Assembly: GCA_049941595.1 (NCBI GenBank)
Contig: JBNFNA010000003.1
Span: forward strand, 1-64,000
DNA length: 64,000 nucleotides
Source: Pasteurella sp049941595
GTDB taxonomy: Bacteria > Pseudomonadota > Gammaproteobacteria > Enterobacterales > Pasteurellaceae
Direction of reading: 5' to 3'
The notes under the pieces were generated by a model that searched no databases, was not told the origin of the DNA, and was given only the letters and a program-made list of their open reading frames with translations. How positions within the stretch are numbered: position 1 is the stretch's first letter; the number at the start of each line of letters is the position of its first letter. This document shows, piece by piece, positions 1-9,074 of this stretch. Position numbers and translations under genes: made by a program.

Positions 1-24
1 GATTGTTAAAGAACAAAAATAAAA

Positions 25-101
25 TGGTCGGCGAGATAGGATTTGAACCTACGACCCACTGGTCCCAAACCAGTTGCGCTACCAAGCTGCGCTACTCGCC
101 G
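25..101 (-). tRNA. tRNA-Pro (anticodon TGG)
   Basis: 77-nt tRNA on the minus strand with an encoded CCA end (TGG at 25-27 on the plus strand). The 7-bp acceptor stem pairs 29-35 with 95-101. The anticodon loop reads TTTGGGA, giving anticodon TGG, and the T-arm TTCAAAT is intact. It is the last gene of an Arg-His-Pro tRNA cluster. Confidence 0.96.
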
Positions 102-113
102 ACTGAAATAATT

Positions 114-190
114 TGGGGTGGCTAATGGGACTTGAACCCACGACAACCGGAATCACAATCCGGGGCTCTACCAACTGAGCTATAGCCACC
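114..190 (-). tRNA. tRNA-His (anticodon GTG)
   Basis: 77-nt tRNA on the minus strand. It has the extra 5' G (G-1) opposite discriminator C73 that marks tRNA-His, an anticodon loop giving GTG, and an encoded CCA end. It closely matches the enterobacterial hisR product and lies between the Arg and Pro tRNAs in the same transcript. Confidence 0.96.
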
Positions 191-223
191 ATTGATTATT
201 CAGTTATATTCACATTGACCTAC

Positions 224-300
<77 letters not shown>

Positions 301-322
301 TCATCGCGTCGTTGCGGGGCGT

Positions 323-351
323 ATATTAATGACTTCCCAAAGAGTTGTCTA
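323..351 (-). promoter_or_regulatory. Promoter of the Arg-His-Pro tRNA operon
   Basis: On the minus strand TAGACA (346-351) lies 17 bases before TAATAT (323-328), close to sigma-70 consensus. A GC-rich stretch follows the -10 box (about 313-320), like the discriminator of stringently controlled stable-RNA promoters. The box positions are seen in the sequence; growth-rate control is inferred. Confidence 0.65.
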
Positions 352-447
352 GTACTTTTTTTAATTTTTTTTCTGTTAGATAGTTTTTTACTCAATCTGA
401 ACACAAAGTATAAAATATACGCCTATTTTTTATAAATTTAAAGGTTT

Positions 448-1296
448 TTAGATGTTTTTCTTACGTCTTGATAACATATAGATAATATAAGTACTAATTA
501 GCCCGCCAAGCCCTGCACCAATCAATCCCCATAAAACTCTATCCGGAGAAGTCGCGTGAACTGTTGTTGCTGGTTTCTTGAAATAACGATAACCAACAAG
601 TTGATCATCAAGTGGGGTAACAGATTGCATTAGTTTTAATTTACCTTGCCAATCTTCTGCTGAAACATAAGCATTATTCTTTTGCATATTACCAACATTT
701 AACTCGCCCGCTTTTTTTACTTCATCAAATAACACTTTCCAGCGATAAATTAACTCATTATAAACAATAGTCCTTGTTTTCAAGTTTACATAATCAACGA
801 AATCACTCAATAACTCGGTTGCTTGTTTTGGGCTACCTAATGTTAAGGAAATTCGATCCCCCATTTTTTCAGTCAAACCATTTATTGCTTGTTGAGGAGT
901 AAATCCCAAACTATTTGCTAAACGTTCAAGTTCTTGTTGATCAAAAGCACTTTCACCAGTTTGTCTTTGTTTGTATAAATCTGTATTACGCCAGAAATCA
1001 ACAACTACATCATAAGACCCAGCTTGTTTTTTAAATTCACGATACACAAAATCCATTGGCGTAGTATCAGTAGGTTTACCACTCACAAACTGATACATCG
1101 AAGAAAGTGAATAATAATTTCCTAATGAATTTGCTGTCGGTGCCCCAATATAAGCTTCTGCTTGCCATTCTTTTTTCATTAAAAAACTTGTTGCATAAGC
1201 AATTGCGGCACTTAAGCCAGTCAGAATTAAAATTAAAACAAAATAACGTAAAAAAGAGCGGTTATTTTTATGCTGTGTTTCCATTTCGTTTGTCAT
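448..1296 (-). CDS. Wzz-type polysaccharide chain-length regulator
   Basis: 282 residues. One membrane segment lies near the N-terminus (about 15-40) and another near the C-terminus (about 255-275, glycine-rich), with a long mostly helical periplasmic part between them. This is the layout of Wzz/WzzE polysaccharide co-polymerases, which set the length of O-antigen-like chains in the inner membrane. The ATG at 1296 follows AAGGAAAA. It lies 32 bp downstream of wecA on the same strand, so the two are probably co-transcribed. The weak sequence signature leaves open which polymer is controlled. Confidence 0.75.
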   Translation of the reverse strand: MTNEMETQHKNNRSFLRYFVLILILTGLSAAIAYATSFLMKKEWQAEAYIGAPTANSLGNYYSLSSMYQFVSGKPTDTTPMDFVYREFKKQAGSYDVVVDFWRNTDLYKQRQTGESAFDQQELERLANSLGFTPQQAINGLTEKMGDRISLTLGSPKQATELLSDFVDYVNLKTRTIVYNELIYRWKVLFDEVKKAGELNVGNMQKNNAYVSAEDWQGKLKLMQSVTPLDDQLVGYRYFKKPATTVHATSPDRVLWGLIGAGLGGLISTYIIYMLSRRKKNI

Positions 1297-1328
1297 TGAT
1301 TTTCCTTAGTAAAGTAATGTTCCTAAAA

Positions 1329-2396
1329 TTATTTAATTGGGCGTTTAGCTCTACGCTTCATTCGACGCACCCAGCGCGTAATCCGCCAAGCACGTGTGAT
1401 CGAATAAGAATACATAAAAAATAAAAGAATAAAGGCACTAAACATAATCCATTCGTTAATATAAAAGACTTCACCTAAAATGCCAATAGTTGCACAAATT
1501 GCTGCAATAAAGGTAATTAATAAAAACGCTTGGCGTGAGGTCAAGCCAGCGCGAATCATTAAATGGTGAACGTGCAAACGGTCAGGTCTAAACGGGCTTT
1601 TCCCTTTTCTTAAGCGACGGTACATAATCGCCACCATATCAATAAGTGGGATCGCAATAATCCAAAGAGCAGTAACTGGATTCATCGGATGCCCTTTACC
1701 TTGCGTGCTTAGTAATAAAATCCAAATAATCGTGAAACCGATTAAAGTGCTTCCTGCATCGCCCATAAAGACTTTAAATTTGGCTCCGAATGGGATTCCT
1801 AAATTCAGCATAAAATAAGGAAGAATGGCAATAATTAAGGCAAAGCTCCAATACGCTAAATCAAGTTGGTTATCCATTACTAATAAGATACCAATCGAAG
1901 TAAAAGCAACCATAGACAAGCCACCAAGCAGTCCATCAATCCCATCAATCATATTGAAGGCATTAATTGCTGCAATAGTTGCGAGTACAGTGATAATTAA
2001 ACCAATAGAACCTAAAGTTAGTTGGAAAGGGCCAATAATTTGCCCTAAATGGTCCAGATACAAATTGCCTAAATCAATCATAAGTACTGCTAATACCGCT
2101 TGAATACCCGCTCTTAAAAAAGGACTAATATCAAAACGGTCATCTAAAATCCCGATAACCAATAAAACAAAAATGCTGAAGATATAAAGGGAAGGTAAAC
2201 GCATTTGCTCCCACTCTAATAAATAGAAGCAAAGATTACCAATAAATAAAGAAATACCGCCAATCAAAGGGATGGCTCCTTGATGGCGTTTGCGGTAGTT
2301 TGGCTTATCCACTAAACCAATTTTAACGGCAATTGGTCGCATAATTAATAAAGTAAAAAGCGCCCCAAAGAAAGTAACAAATAAACTCAATAACAT
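1329..2396 (-). CDS. wecA: Undecaprenyl-phosphate N-acetylglucosaminyl-1-phosphate transferase
   Basis: 355 residues, a polytopic inner-membrane enzyme of the MraY/WecA family. It moves GlcNAc-1-phosphate from UDP-GlcNAc to undecaprenyl phosphate, the first step of lipid-linked polysaccharide synthesis. The aspartate-rich loop NMIDGIDG, the FMGDAGS motif and the HVHHL loop typical of WecA are all present. I chose the ATG at 2396 because AAGGAAAA lies a few bases upstream; an earlier in-frame GTG at 2444 lacks a comparable site. The partner is the Wzz-like gene just downstream. The O-antigen or other glycan it serves is not encoded in the window. Confidence 0.88.
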   Translation of the reverse strand: MLLSLFVTFFGALFTLLIMRPIAVKIGLVDKPNYRKRHQGAIPLIGGISLFIGNLCFYLLEWEQMRLPSLYIFSIFVLLVIGILDDRFDISPFLRAGIQAVLAVLMIDLGNLYLDHLGQIIGPFQLTLGSIGLIITVLATIAAINAFNMIDGIDGLLGGLSMVAFTSIGILLVMDNQLDLAYWSFALIIAILPYFMLNLGIPFGAKFKVFMGDAGSTLIGFTIIWILLLSTQGKGHPMNPVTALWIIAIPLIDMVAIMYRRLRKGKSPFRPDRLHVHHLMIRAGLTSRQAFLLITFIAAICATIGILGEVFYINEWIMFSAFILLFFMYSYSITRAWRITRWVRRMKRRAKRPIK

Positions 2397-2530
2397 TGGA
2401 TATTTTCCTTGAATTTTAATTGGTGGAAGAATAGCACAAAGCACATTTCTTCCATAAATATTTTTATGTGTTATTTTATTTTTTTACAGTAATATAAAGT
2501 TCATTTTTTTAGCAATCTTAGGATTTCATT

Positions 2531-3823
2531 ATGACAACGTCAATCTCTCTTTTCCAACGAGCTCAACAAACCATTCCTGGCGGTGTAAACTCGCCCGTTC
2601 GAGCGTTTAAAGGTGTCGGTGGCACACCTGTTTTTATCAAAAAAGCACAAGGTGCGTATATTTTTGATACTGAGGATAAACAATATATTGACTATGTAGG
2701 CTCTTGGGGGCCGATGATTTTAGGGCATAACCATCCTGCTATTTTAGAGGCGGTCATTCAAACTGCCCAAAATGGCTTGAGCTTTGGGGCACCTACCCCA
2801 CTTGAAATTGATCTAGCAGAATTAGTCTGTGCTTTAATTCCGTCTATCGAAATGGTCAGAATGGTGAGTTCTGGCACAGAAGCAACAATGTCGGCCATTC
2901 GTTTAGCTCGTGGTTATACAAATAGAGATAAAATCATTAAATTTGAAGGTTGTTATCACGGTCACGCAGATTCGCTTTTAGTCAAAGCAGGCTCTGGTGC
3001 ATTAACTTTAGGTCAACCAAACTCACCTGGTGTCCCTGCTGATTTTGCGAAACACACTTTAACTTGTACTTACAATGATCTTAACTCGGTCAAACAAGCC
3101 TTTGAACAATACCCAAATGAAATTGCTTGTATTATTGTTGAACCCGTAGCGGGCAATATGAATTGCGTACCTCCACAAAAAGGTTTCTTACAAGGTTTAC
3201 GTGAGCTTTGCGATCAATACGGTGCTGTCTTTATTATTGACGAAGTAATGACGGGTTTTCGTGTCGCTTTAAACGGTGCCCAATCTTATTATGGTGTTAC
3301 CCCTGATTTAACCTGCTTAGGCAAAGTGATTGGAGGCGGTATGCCTGTGGGGGCATTTGGTGGGAAAAAAGAAATTATGCAACATATTGCCCCCTTAGGT
3401 CCTGTTTACCAAGCGGGGACCTTATCTGGCAACCCAATCGCAATGGCAGCTGGGCTTACTTGTTTAACCGAATTGAAAAAAGCTGGCAATGAACAACATT
3501 TAGCCCAATTAACTGAAAAATTGGCGTTAGGCTTAAAAGCGTTGGCAGATAAACATCACGTGCCTTTTGTGGTGAATTATGTAGGCGGAATGTTTGGACT
3601 GTTCTTTACAGAACAAAAAAGCGTTTCCTCTTATCAAGAGGTGATGGCTTGTGATACTGCAAAATTTAATACATTCTTCCACGCAATGTTAGAACAAGGC
3701 GTTTATCTTGCACCATCAGCATTTGAAGCTGGATTTATGTCTTTAGCACATACTGAACAAGATATTGACCGCACTTTACAAGCGGCAGATCACGCATTTG
3801 CAGAATTAAGAGTTCATAAATAG
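2531..3823 (+). CDS. hemL: Glutamate-1-semialdehyde 2,1-aminomutase
   Basis: 430 residues, the full family length. It is a PLP-dependent class III aminotransferase that converts glutamate-1-semialdehyde to 5-aminolevulinate in the cytoplasm, in the C5 pathway of heme synthesis. The N-terminal IPGGVNSPVRAF block, the substrate-binding SSGTEATMSA motif, the IIDEVMTGFR block and the PLP lysine in LGKVIGGGMP are visible. The ATG follows TTAGGA. The next gene starts directly at its stop codon. Its presence shows that at least the early steps of heme synthesis are encoded, although V/X-factor dependence cannot be judged from one gene. Confidence 0.96.
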   Translation: MTTSISLFQRAQQTIPGGVNSPVRAFKGVGGTPVFIKKAQGAYIFDTEDKQYIDYVGSWGPMILGHNHPAILEAVIQTAQNGLSFGAPTPLEIDLAELVCALIPSIEMVRMVSSGTEATMSAIRLARGYTNRDKIIKFEGCYHGHADSLLVKAGSGALTLGQPNSPGVPADFAKHTLTCTYNDLNSVKQAFEQYPNEIACIIVEPVAGNMNCVPPQKGFLQGLRELCDQYGAVFIIDEVMTGFRVALNGAQSYYGVTPDLTCLGKVIGGGMPVGAFGGKKEIMQHIAPLGPVYQAGTLSGNPIAMAAGLTCLTELKKAGNEQHLAQLTEKLALGLKALADKHHVPFVVNYVGGMFGLFFTEQKSVSSYQEVMACDTAKFNTFFHAMLEQGVYLAPSAFEAGFMSLAHTEQDIDRTLQAADHAFAELRVHK

Positions 3824-4672
3824 ATGGATAAACATTCTCTCGCATTAATTAAAGTCCACGGCACCGCAGTGCTTTTCGGTGCCTCTGGTATTTTTGGTTT
3901 TTTAATCGAAAGTAGTTCGGAAGCATTAGTCTTAGGACGTGTACTGATTGCGTTTGCCTCATTAGCTTTATTTTTCCTTATCAAAAAACAAGCACTGACA
4001 AAATTATCACTTAAAGAAATGCTTTTACAGCTACTTTTAGGCGGATTACTTGCGTTACATTGGGTAAGTTTTTATCAAGGTATTAAAGTTGGCGGGGTTG
4101 CTGTTGGTACATTAGGTTTTGCCAGTTTCCCTGCCTTTGTTGCTTTATTTGAGATGTTGATCTTAAAAGAGCGGTTAAAATCGAAAGAATATTTTCTTTT
4201 AGTCGCTATTTCTATTGGCTTAATCCTCATCACGCCTGAATTTGAGTTTGGCAACCAATCCACTCAAGGGTTATTGTGGGGTATTTTCTCTGCTATTAGC
4301 TATGGTTTATTGGCGGTTTTAAATCGTATTAACTCGACTAAACTCTCGGGAGCACAAGCCAGTTGGTGGCAATATTTAATGGTAGCGATTGTGTTACTGC
4401 CCTTCTCAGCACATCAATTACCACAAGTATCCTTACAAGATTGGTTTTGGATCGCTTGTATCGGCTTACTTTGCACAACCTTTGCTTACACACTTTTTGT
4501 ATCAAGTTTAGATACGATTAATGCACGCACTGCGGCAATGATCATTTCTCTTGAGCCCGTTTATGCCATTTTGATTGCTTGGTTATGGTTAGATCAAACA
4601 CCAAGTTTAAAAATGCTGATTGGCGGAGCAATCATCATCGTTTCCGTTGCGGTGGTGAATTTAAAAAAATAA
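3824..4672 (+). CDS. DMT-family (EamA) drug/metabolite transporter
   Basis: 282 residues with about ten hydrophobic segments in two repeated EamA halves of five. It is an inner-membrane permease of the drug/metabolite transporter superfamily; the substrate cannot be told from sequence. The ATG immediately follows the hemL stop codon (TAGATG), so translation is probably coupled and the two share a transcript. The gene ends at a strong bidirectional terminator built from two uptake signals. No link to heme export is shown by the sequence. Confidence 0.85.
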   Translation: MDKHSLALIKVHGTAVLFGASGIFGFLIESSSEALVLGRVLIAFASLALFFLIKKQALTKLSLKEMLLQLLLGGLLALHWVSFYQGIKVGGVAVGTLGFASFPAFVALFEMLILKERLKSKEYFLLVAISIGLILITPEFEFGNQSTQGLLWGIFSAISYGLLAVLNRINSTKLSGAQASWWQYLMVAIVLLPFSAHQLPQVSLQDWFWIACIGLLCTTFAYTLFVSSLDTINARTAAMIISLEPVYAILIAWLWLDQTPSLKMLIGGAIIIVSVAVVNLKK

Positions 4673-4673
4673 T

Positions 4674-4717
4674 AAAAAAGACCGCACTTTTTTATCACTA
4701 AAGTGCGGTCTTTTTTT
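4674..4717. terminator. Bidirectional terminator made of paired uptake signals
   Basis: ACCGCACTT and AAGTGCGGT form an inverted pair with flanking A-run and T-run, serving the DMT gene on the plus strand and glnD on the minus strand. Paired uptake signals acting as terminators are well known in Haemophilus. Confidence 0.85.
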
Positions 4718-4726
4718 CCACATTTT

Positions 4727-7345
4727 TTAATGGGCTAACACTTCTTTCAAGCGTTTTTCTAAATGTTCTCGTTGCACTAAACTCAACGCACGCTCATCAC
4801 TATTAGTTAAAATAAAAAAGTCTTCTGCTTTTTCCCCAACGGTCGTAATTTTGGCGTTCAATAAATTGAGTTTTAACTCGCTAAATACTTGACTGACTTT
4901 CGCCAATAATCCCGTTTGATCTAACGCACACAATTCCATTTCCGTTTGATCCGTTCGATTTTCTTTTAAAAAACGCACTTCGGTTTTGACACTAAAATGC
5001 TTCAATTTTCGATTAATCAATAGGGTTAATTTCGGTAATTTTGTTGATTGCAATGCTTGAGTTAAGGCTTTTTCTAAGCTACGACGACGATCAAACTTCG
5101 CCAAACTGCCATCGAATTCCGTCACCATAAAGGTGTCAAAAACATAACCATCGTGACTGGTAATGATCTGTGCATCGTGAATACTGAATTTTTTCGCCCC
5201 CATTGTAGTCACCACTTTATTAAACAGGTTCGGCTGGTCTTTGCAATACACAAACACTTCTGTGCCCCCATCAGAAAAGCGGTTACTGATTTTTACCAAT
5301 AAATCGGTTTCATTTTCGGCTAAAAGTTGTGTATGCCACGCAATTTGTTTTGGGCTGTTACGTAAAAAATACTCATCTGGGCAACGTTGCCAAACTTTTT
5401 CAATTTGAACCGCACTTAGCACAACCTCTTGGGACATCAATAAATCAAAGGCTTTTTGGCGATGTTCAGCAATTTTACCTTGATGATCCAACAAGCGATC
5501 CATTCCCTGATCAAATTGCTTATTAGTAAATTGATATAAACTGGCGATTAATGAACGCTTCCAGCTATTCCATAAGGTTTCATTGGTTGCACAAATATCC
5601 GCCACCGTTAAGCACGTTAAGTAATCTAAACGCACTTGATTTTGGACAATTTCAGCAAAATTAAGCACTACTTCAGGGTCGTGAATATCACGGCGTTGTG
5701 CAGTAATCGACATTAATAAATGTTGTTCCACCAGCCAAGATAAAGTTTGAATTTCACGTTGGTCAAAGCCGTGTTGTCGTGCAAACACGGCCACATCAAT
5801 GGCACCTAATTCAGCGTGATCACCGCCTCGCCCTTTGGCTATATCGTGGAATAGTGCTGCAATATATAACAAAGTGCGGTCTGTTATTTGAGGGAAAATA
5901 TGGCTACACACAGGGTGAATTTCGGCACTTTCAGGCGAAAGGAAAAACTCTAACTTTTGCATTGTGCGTAAAATATGTTCATCAACAGTATAACAATGGA
6001 ATAAATCAAATTGCATTAAGCCTTCAATCTGTTTCCATTGCGGTAAATACGCCCTTAACACGCCATATTGATGCATAGGAACAAAAGCACGATTAATTGC
6101 ATTTGGTTGATTAAATAAACGTAGGAATTTTTCTCTTGCCAAAGGAATTTCACTTAAATGCCCTTCTAACTGTTCTAGTGCAAGATGTAGCTGGCGTAAT
6201 GTGGAAGAATGAATTTCCGCTTGAGGATTTTGTGTTAAATGAAAAAATAAATCTAAAATTTGATCGGGCTTTTGCACAAAAATTTGTGGTTCACGTAAGC
6301 AAATAGCCGTATTTTGCAATTCAAAATAGCTGTCCAAAATCTGCTTATTCACTGGCTGTTCAGACTGCAAAAAATGCTCACGATAATGTTTGACGATCAA
6401 ATCACTTAATAATGAAATGGTTTGCAAGGCTTGAAAGAAAGTTTTCATCATTCGTTCCACGCCTTCATTGCCTTGCCCAACAAAACCTAATAATTCAGCA
6501 ACACGAATTTGGCGTTCAAATAACAAACGATTGTCGTAACGTTTTAAAATTAAGTGTAAAGCAAACCGCACTTTAAATAGAAATTGCTGGCCGTCTTGCA
6601 ATAAATGATATTCTTCAGGGTAAATAAAGCCCGATTGCAAAATATCCGTTAAATTTTTTGCCCCCGTATGACGCAGTGCGAGCCAATATACTAAATGCAG
6701 ATCACGTAAACCACCGGGACTGTGTTTAATGTCTGGCTCTAAGTTATAGCTAGTATTGTTGTAACGTTGATAACGTGCCACACGCTCTTCTGTTTTGGCA
6801 TTAAAAAATGCTTCACGAGTCCAAAAATCCGCTTGTTGTACTAATGCCATCAACTGCTCGAACTGGCTTTGATTACCACAAAGATAACGTGATTCTAATA
6901 AATTGGTAGCAATCGTAATATCTGCTTTGGCTTCGCTTTCACATTCTGCCAAAGTACGTACTGCGTGCCCTACATCAAAGCCACAATCCCATAAACATTG
7001 CACAAATTCTGAAATTTTGACCGCACTTTGCTCGCTTAAAGTTTGCGGTGTCAAAATCAGAAAATCGAGATCGGACAACGGAAACATTTCTTCTCGTCCA
7101 TATCCCCCAACCGCCACTAGCGTTAAGTCTGGCAGTTTATCTAATTCAAATAGCTGCCAAAAATCGAATAACAAGCGATCGCAAAATAATGTGCGATTGG
7201 CAATCAAGTCATACACGTCATATTGATTAAAATGTTGTAATTCAAATTGTTTTAAATTTTCTTTTTGAATTTTGACCGCACTTTTAATATACGATGAAGC
7301 TTGTTTTTCGCTTGCTGACATTAAAGGGGAATAAGGGAAAAGCAT
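4727..7345 (-). CDS. glnD: Bifunctional uridylyltransferase / uridylyl-removing enzyme (PII sensor)
   Basis: 872 residues, the expected length. It uridylylates and deuridylylates the PII protein in response to glutamine and is the top sensor of nitrogen status. The nucleotidyltransferase motif GGYGREEMFPLSDLD is in the N-terminal part, the HD hydrolase motif LFHDIAKGRGGDH in the middle, and two ACT domains at the C-terminus. The ATG at 7345 follows GAGGATC. Several uptake signals lie inside the gene. Its downstream target enzyme GlnE is encoded elsewhere in the window (38113-41055), but PII itself is not. Confidence 0.95.
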   Translation of the reverse strand: MLFPYSPLMSASEKQASSYIKSAVKIQKENLKQFELQHFNQYDVYDLIANRTLFCDRLLFDFWQLFELDKLPDLTLVAVGGYGREEMFPLSDLDFLILTPQTLSEQSAVKISEFVQCLWDCGFDVGHAVRTLAECESEAKADITIATNLLESRYLCGNQSQFEQLMALVQQADFWTREAFFNAKTEERVARYQRYNNTSYNLEPDIKHSPGGLRDLHLVYWLALRHTGAKNLTDILQSGFIYPEEYHLLQDGQQFLFKVRFALHLILKRYDNRLLFERQIRVAELLGFVGQGNEGVERMMKTFFQALQTISLLSDLIVKHYREHFLQSEQPVNKQILDSYFELQNTAICLREPQIFVQKPDQILDLFFHLTQNPQAEIHSSTLRQLHLALEQLEGHLSEIPLAREKFLRLFNQPNAINRAFVPMHQYGVLRAYLPQWKQIEGLMQFDLFHCYTVDEHILRTMQKLEFFLSPESAEIHPVCSHIFPQITDRTLLYIAALFHDIAKGRGGDHAELGAIDVAVFARQHGFDQREIQTLSWLVEQHLLMSITAQRRDIHDPEVVLNFAEIVQNQVRLDYLTCLTVADICATNETLWNSWKRSLIASLYQFTNKQFDQGMDRLLDHQGKIAEHRQKAFDLLMSQEVVLSAVQIEKVWQRCPDEYFLRNSPKQIAWHTQLLAENETDLLVKISNRFSDGGTEVFVYCKDQPNLFNKVVTTMGAKKFSIHDAQIITSHDGYVFDTFMVTEFDGSLAKFDRRRSLEKALTQALQSTKLPKLTLLINRKLKHFSVKTEVRFLKENRTDQTEMELCALDQTGLLAKVSQVFSELKLNLLNAKITTVGEKAEDFFILTNSDERALSLVQREHLEKRLKEVLAH

Positions 7346-7364
7346 TGTTGATCCTCATAAAAAA

Positions 7365-7392
7365 TGGCTGAATTAGAAAACTAAATCAGCCA
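7365..7392 (-). terminator. Terminator after map
   Basis: Inverted repeat TGGCTGA / TCAGCCA with a matching inner TTAG/CTAA pair, followed on the minus strand by a run of T. It lies between map and glnD. Confidence 0.75.
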
Positions 7393-7399
7393 CGTTTAT

Positions 7400-8203
7400 T
7401 TATACGTTCACCATCATTCTCTGGATACGACCTTCGGCAATTTCTTCATCTCGAATTGTCATTACCTCGCAACCTGTTTCAGTCACAACAACTTGATGTT
7501 CGTATTGTGCTGAATGGCTACGGTCTTTGGTTTTCACTGTCCAGCCGTCGCCCATCAAACGCACTTCTTTTTTACCTGCGTTAATCATTGGCTCAATGGT
7601 GAAAACCATTCCCGGTTGTAAAATCACGCCACCATCATCCGCATAATAATGTAAAACTTGTGGGTCACAATGGAATTCAGTCCCAATGCCGTGACCACAA
7701 TACTCACGCACGACGCTGAACCCTTGTGCCTCGGTGTATTTTTGAACTGCACGACCAATTTCATTCAAACGCACACCCGGCTTTACCACGCGTAAACCTT
7801 GATAAAGGGCTTCTTGTGCCGCTTCGCAAAGTTTTTTACTGCGAACATTGGTTTCACCCACAATGTACATTTTGGAATTATCACCAAAATAGCCATCTTT
7901 AATCACGGTCACATCAATATTAACGATATCGCCATTTTTTAGAATTTTGGTATCACTCGGAATACCGTGACACACGACTTCATTTAATGAAATACAGGTT
8001 GCTTTCGGGAAACCGTGATAACCAAGACAAGCAGAAACGGTATTTTGCACATTCACCATATAATCGTGACAAATACGGTCTAACTCACCAGTGCTAATTC
8101 CAGCTTTCACATAAGGTTCGATCATGACTAAAACATCGGAAGCCAGTTTGCACGCTTCACGTAATTTCACAATATCCTCTTCTGTTCTCAAAGGGATTGC
8201 CAT
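7400..8203 (-). CDS. map: Methionine aminopeptidase type I
   Basis: 267 residues. It removes the initiator methionine from nascent proteins. The five metal ligands can be placed: two aspartates in NIDVTVIKDGYFGDN, the histidine in GHGIGTEFH, and glutamates in TIEPMI and YEHQVVVTE. The start at 8203 (MAIPLRTEED) is preceded by GGAGAG; an in-frame extension to 8224 is possible but has no supporting site. It is followed by a terminator and is divergent from erpA. Confidence 0.95.
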   Translation of the reverse strand: MAIPLRTEEDIVKLREACKLASDVLVMIEPYVKAGISTGELDRICHDYMVNVQNTVSACLGYHGFPKATCISLNEVVCHGIPSDTKILKNGDIVNIDVTVIKDGYFGDNSKMYIVGETNVRSKKLCEAAQEALYQGLRVVKPGVRLNEIGRAVQKYTEAQGFSVVREYCGHGIGTEFHCDPQVLHYYADDGGVILQPGMVFTIEPMINAGKKEVRLMGDGWTVKTKDRSHSAQYEHQVVVTETGCEVMTIRDEEIAEGRIQRMMVNV

Positions 8204-8342
8204 AAAAAATACTCTCCATAACACTAAAATCGTTTGGCAATTATAGCACTATATATTTTAAAAATCGCTGATAAATTCTTGAACGAAAGAGTAGGTTATT
8301 AGATAATACGCAAATTCAATTAAAATCTAAGTGAGATAATTT

Positions 8343-8684
8343 ATGACAGACATTTCTGTACCACTAACCTTCACTGACGCCGCTGCAAATAAAGTCAAAG
8401 CGCTGATTTCAGAAGAAGAAAACAACAATTTAAAACTGCGTGTTTATATTACGGGTGGCGGTTGTAGTGGTTTCCAATACGGCTTTACCTTTGACGAAAA
8501 AGTGAACGATGGTGACTTAACTATCGAAAAAGCAGGTGTACAATTAGTGATTGATCCAATGAGCTTACAATATTTAATCGGCGGAACCGTTGATTATACT
8601 GAAGGCTTGGAAGGTTCACGCTTTATTGTCAATAACCCTAACGCATCCACCACCTGTGGCTGTGGCTCATCATTTAGTATCTAA
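8343..8684 (+). CDS. erpA: Iron-sulfur cluster insertion protein
   Basis: 113 residues of the A-type (IscA/SufA/ErpA) carrier family. It delivers Fe-S clusters to apo-enzymes. The three cluster cysteines are at C41 (GGGCSGF) and C105/C107 (TTCGCGS). The overall sequence resembles ErpA more than IscA, and the gene stands outside any isc cluster, as erpA usually does. The ATG follows AAGTGAG. The next gene, yacL, starts 2 bases after its stop. Confidence 0.93.
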   Translation: MTDISVPLTFTDAAANKVKALISEEENNNLKLRVYITGGGCSGFQYGFTFDEKVNDGDLTIEKAGVQLVIDPMSLQYLIGGTVDYTEGLEGSRFIVNNPNASTTCGCGSSFSI

Positions 8685-8686
8685 GT

Positions 8687-9037
8687 ATGGATTTCCAATT
8701 TACTTCATACCAAGGCAATATTATTGCTAAATGTTCAATGGGTCACGAGGCTATCGCCAACTGGTTCAATAGTGAAGTGCGGTCAAATTCTGAAAAAATT
8801 CGAAACGTACTTCAACAAGTTCAAAGCATCAAACCACAACAAGAATTAACTTTTATTGGTTCAGAATACAGCCTATTTATCAATCAAGATGAAGTCATGG
8901 CGAGAGCCAATAATTTAGTGATTGAAGATGATGCGTCTCTCGAAGATGATTTCCATTATTACGATGAAGAAAGTATTGCCTTTTGTGGCACAGATGACTT
9001 TGTTCACTTTCTTCAAGCTTATCTCGACTTCATTTAA
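8687..9037 (+). CDS. yacL: UPF0231 / YacL-family protein
   Basis: 116 residues, acidic and cytoplasmic. The SMGHEAIANWFN segment near residues 17-30 and the YYDEESIAFCG block near the C-terminus match the uncharacterised YacL family of gamma-proteobacteria. No catalytic motif is visible and the function is unknown. It starts 2 bases after erpA and precedes mrcB by 37 bases, so it probably belongs to the same transcript. Confidence 0.85.
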   Translation: MDFQFTSYQGNIIAKCSMGHEAIANWFNSEVRSNSEKIRNVLQQVQSIKPQQELTFIGSEYSLFINQDEVMARANNLVIEDDASLEDDFHYYDEESIAFCGTDDFVHFLQAYLDFI

Positions 9038-9074
9038 TCGCCTCTCTTAATGAGGCATTTTGGAGTACATCAAT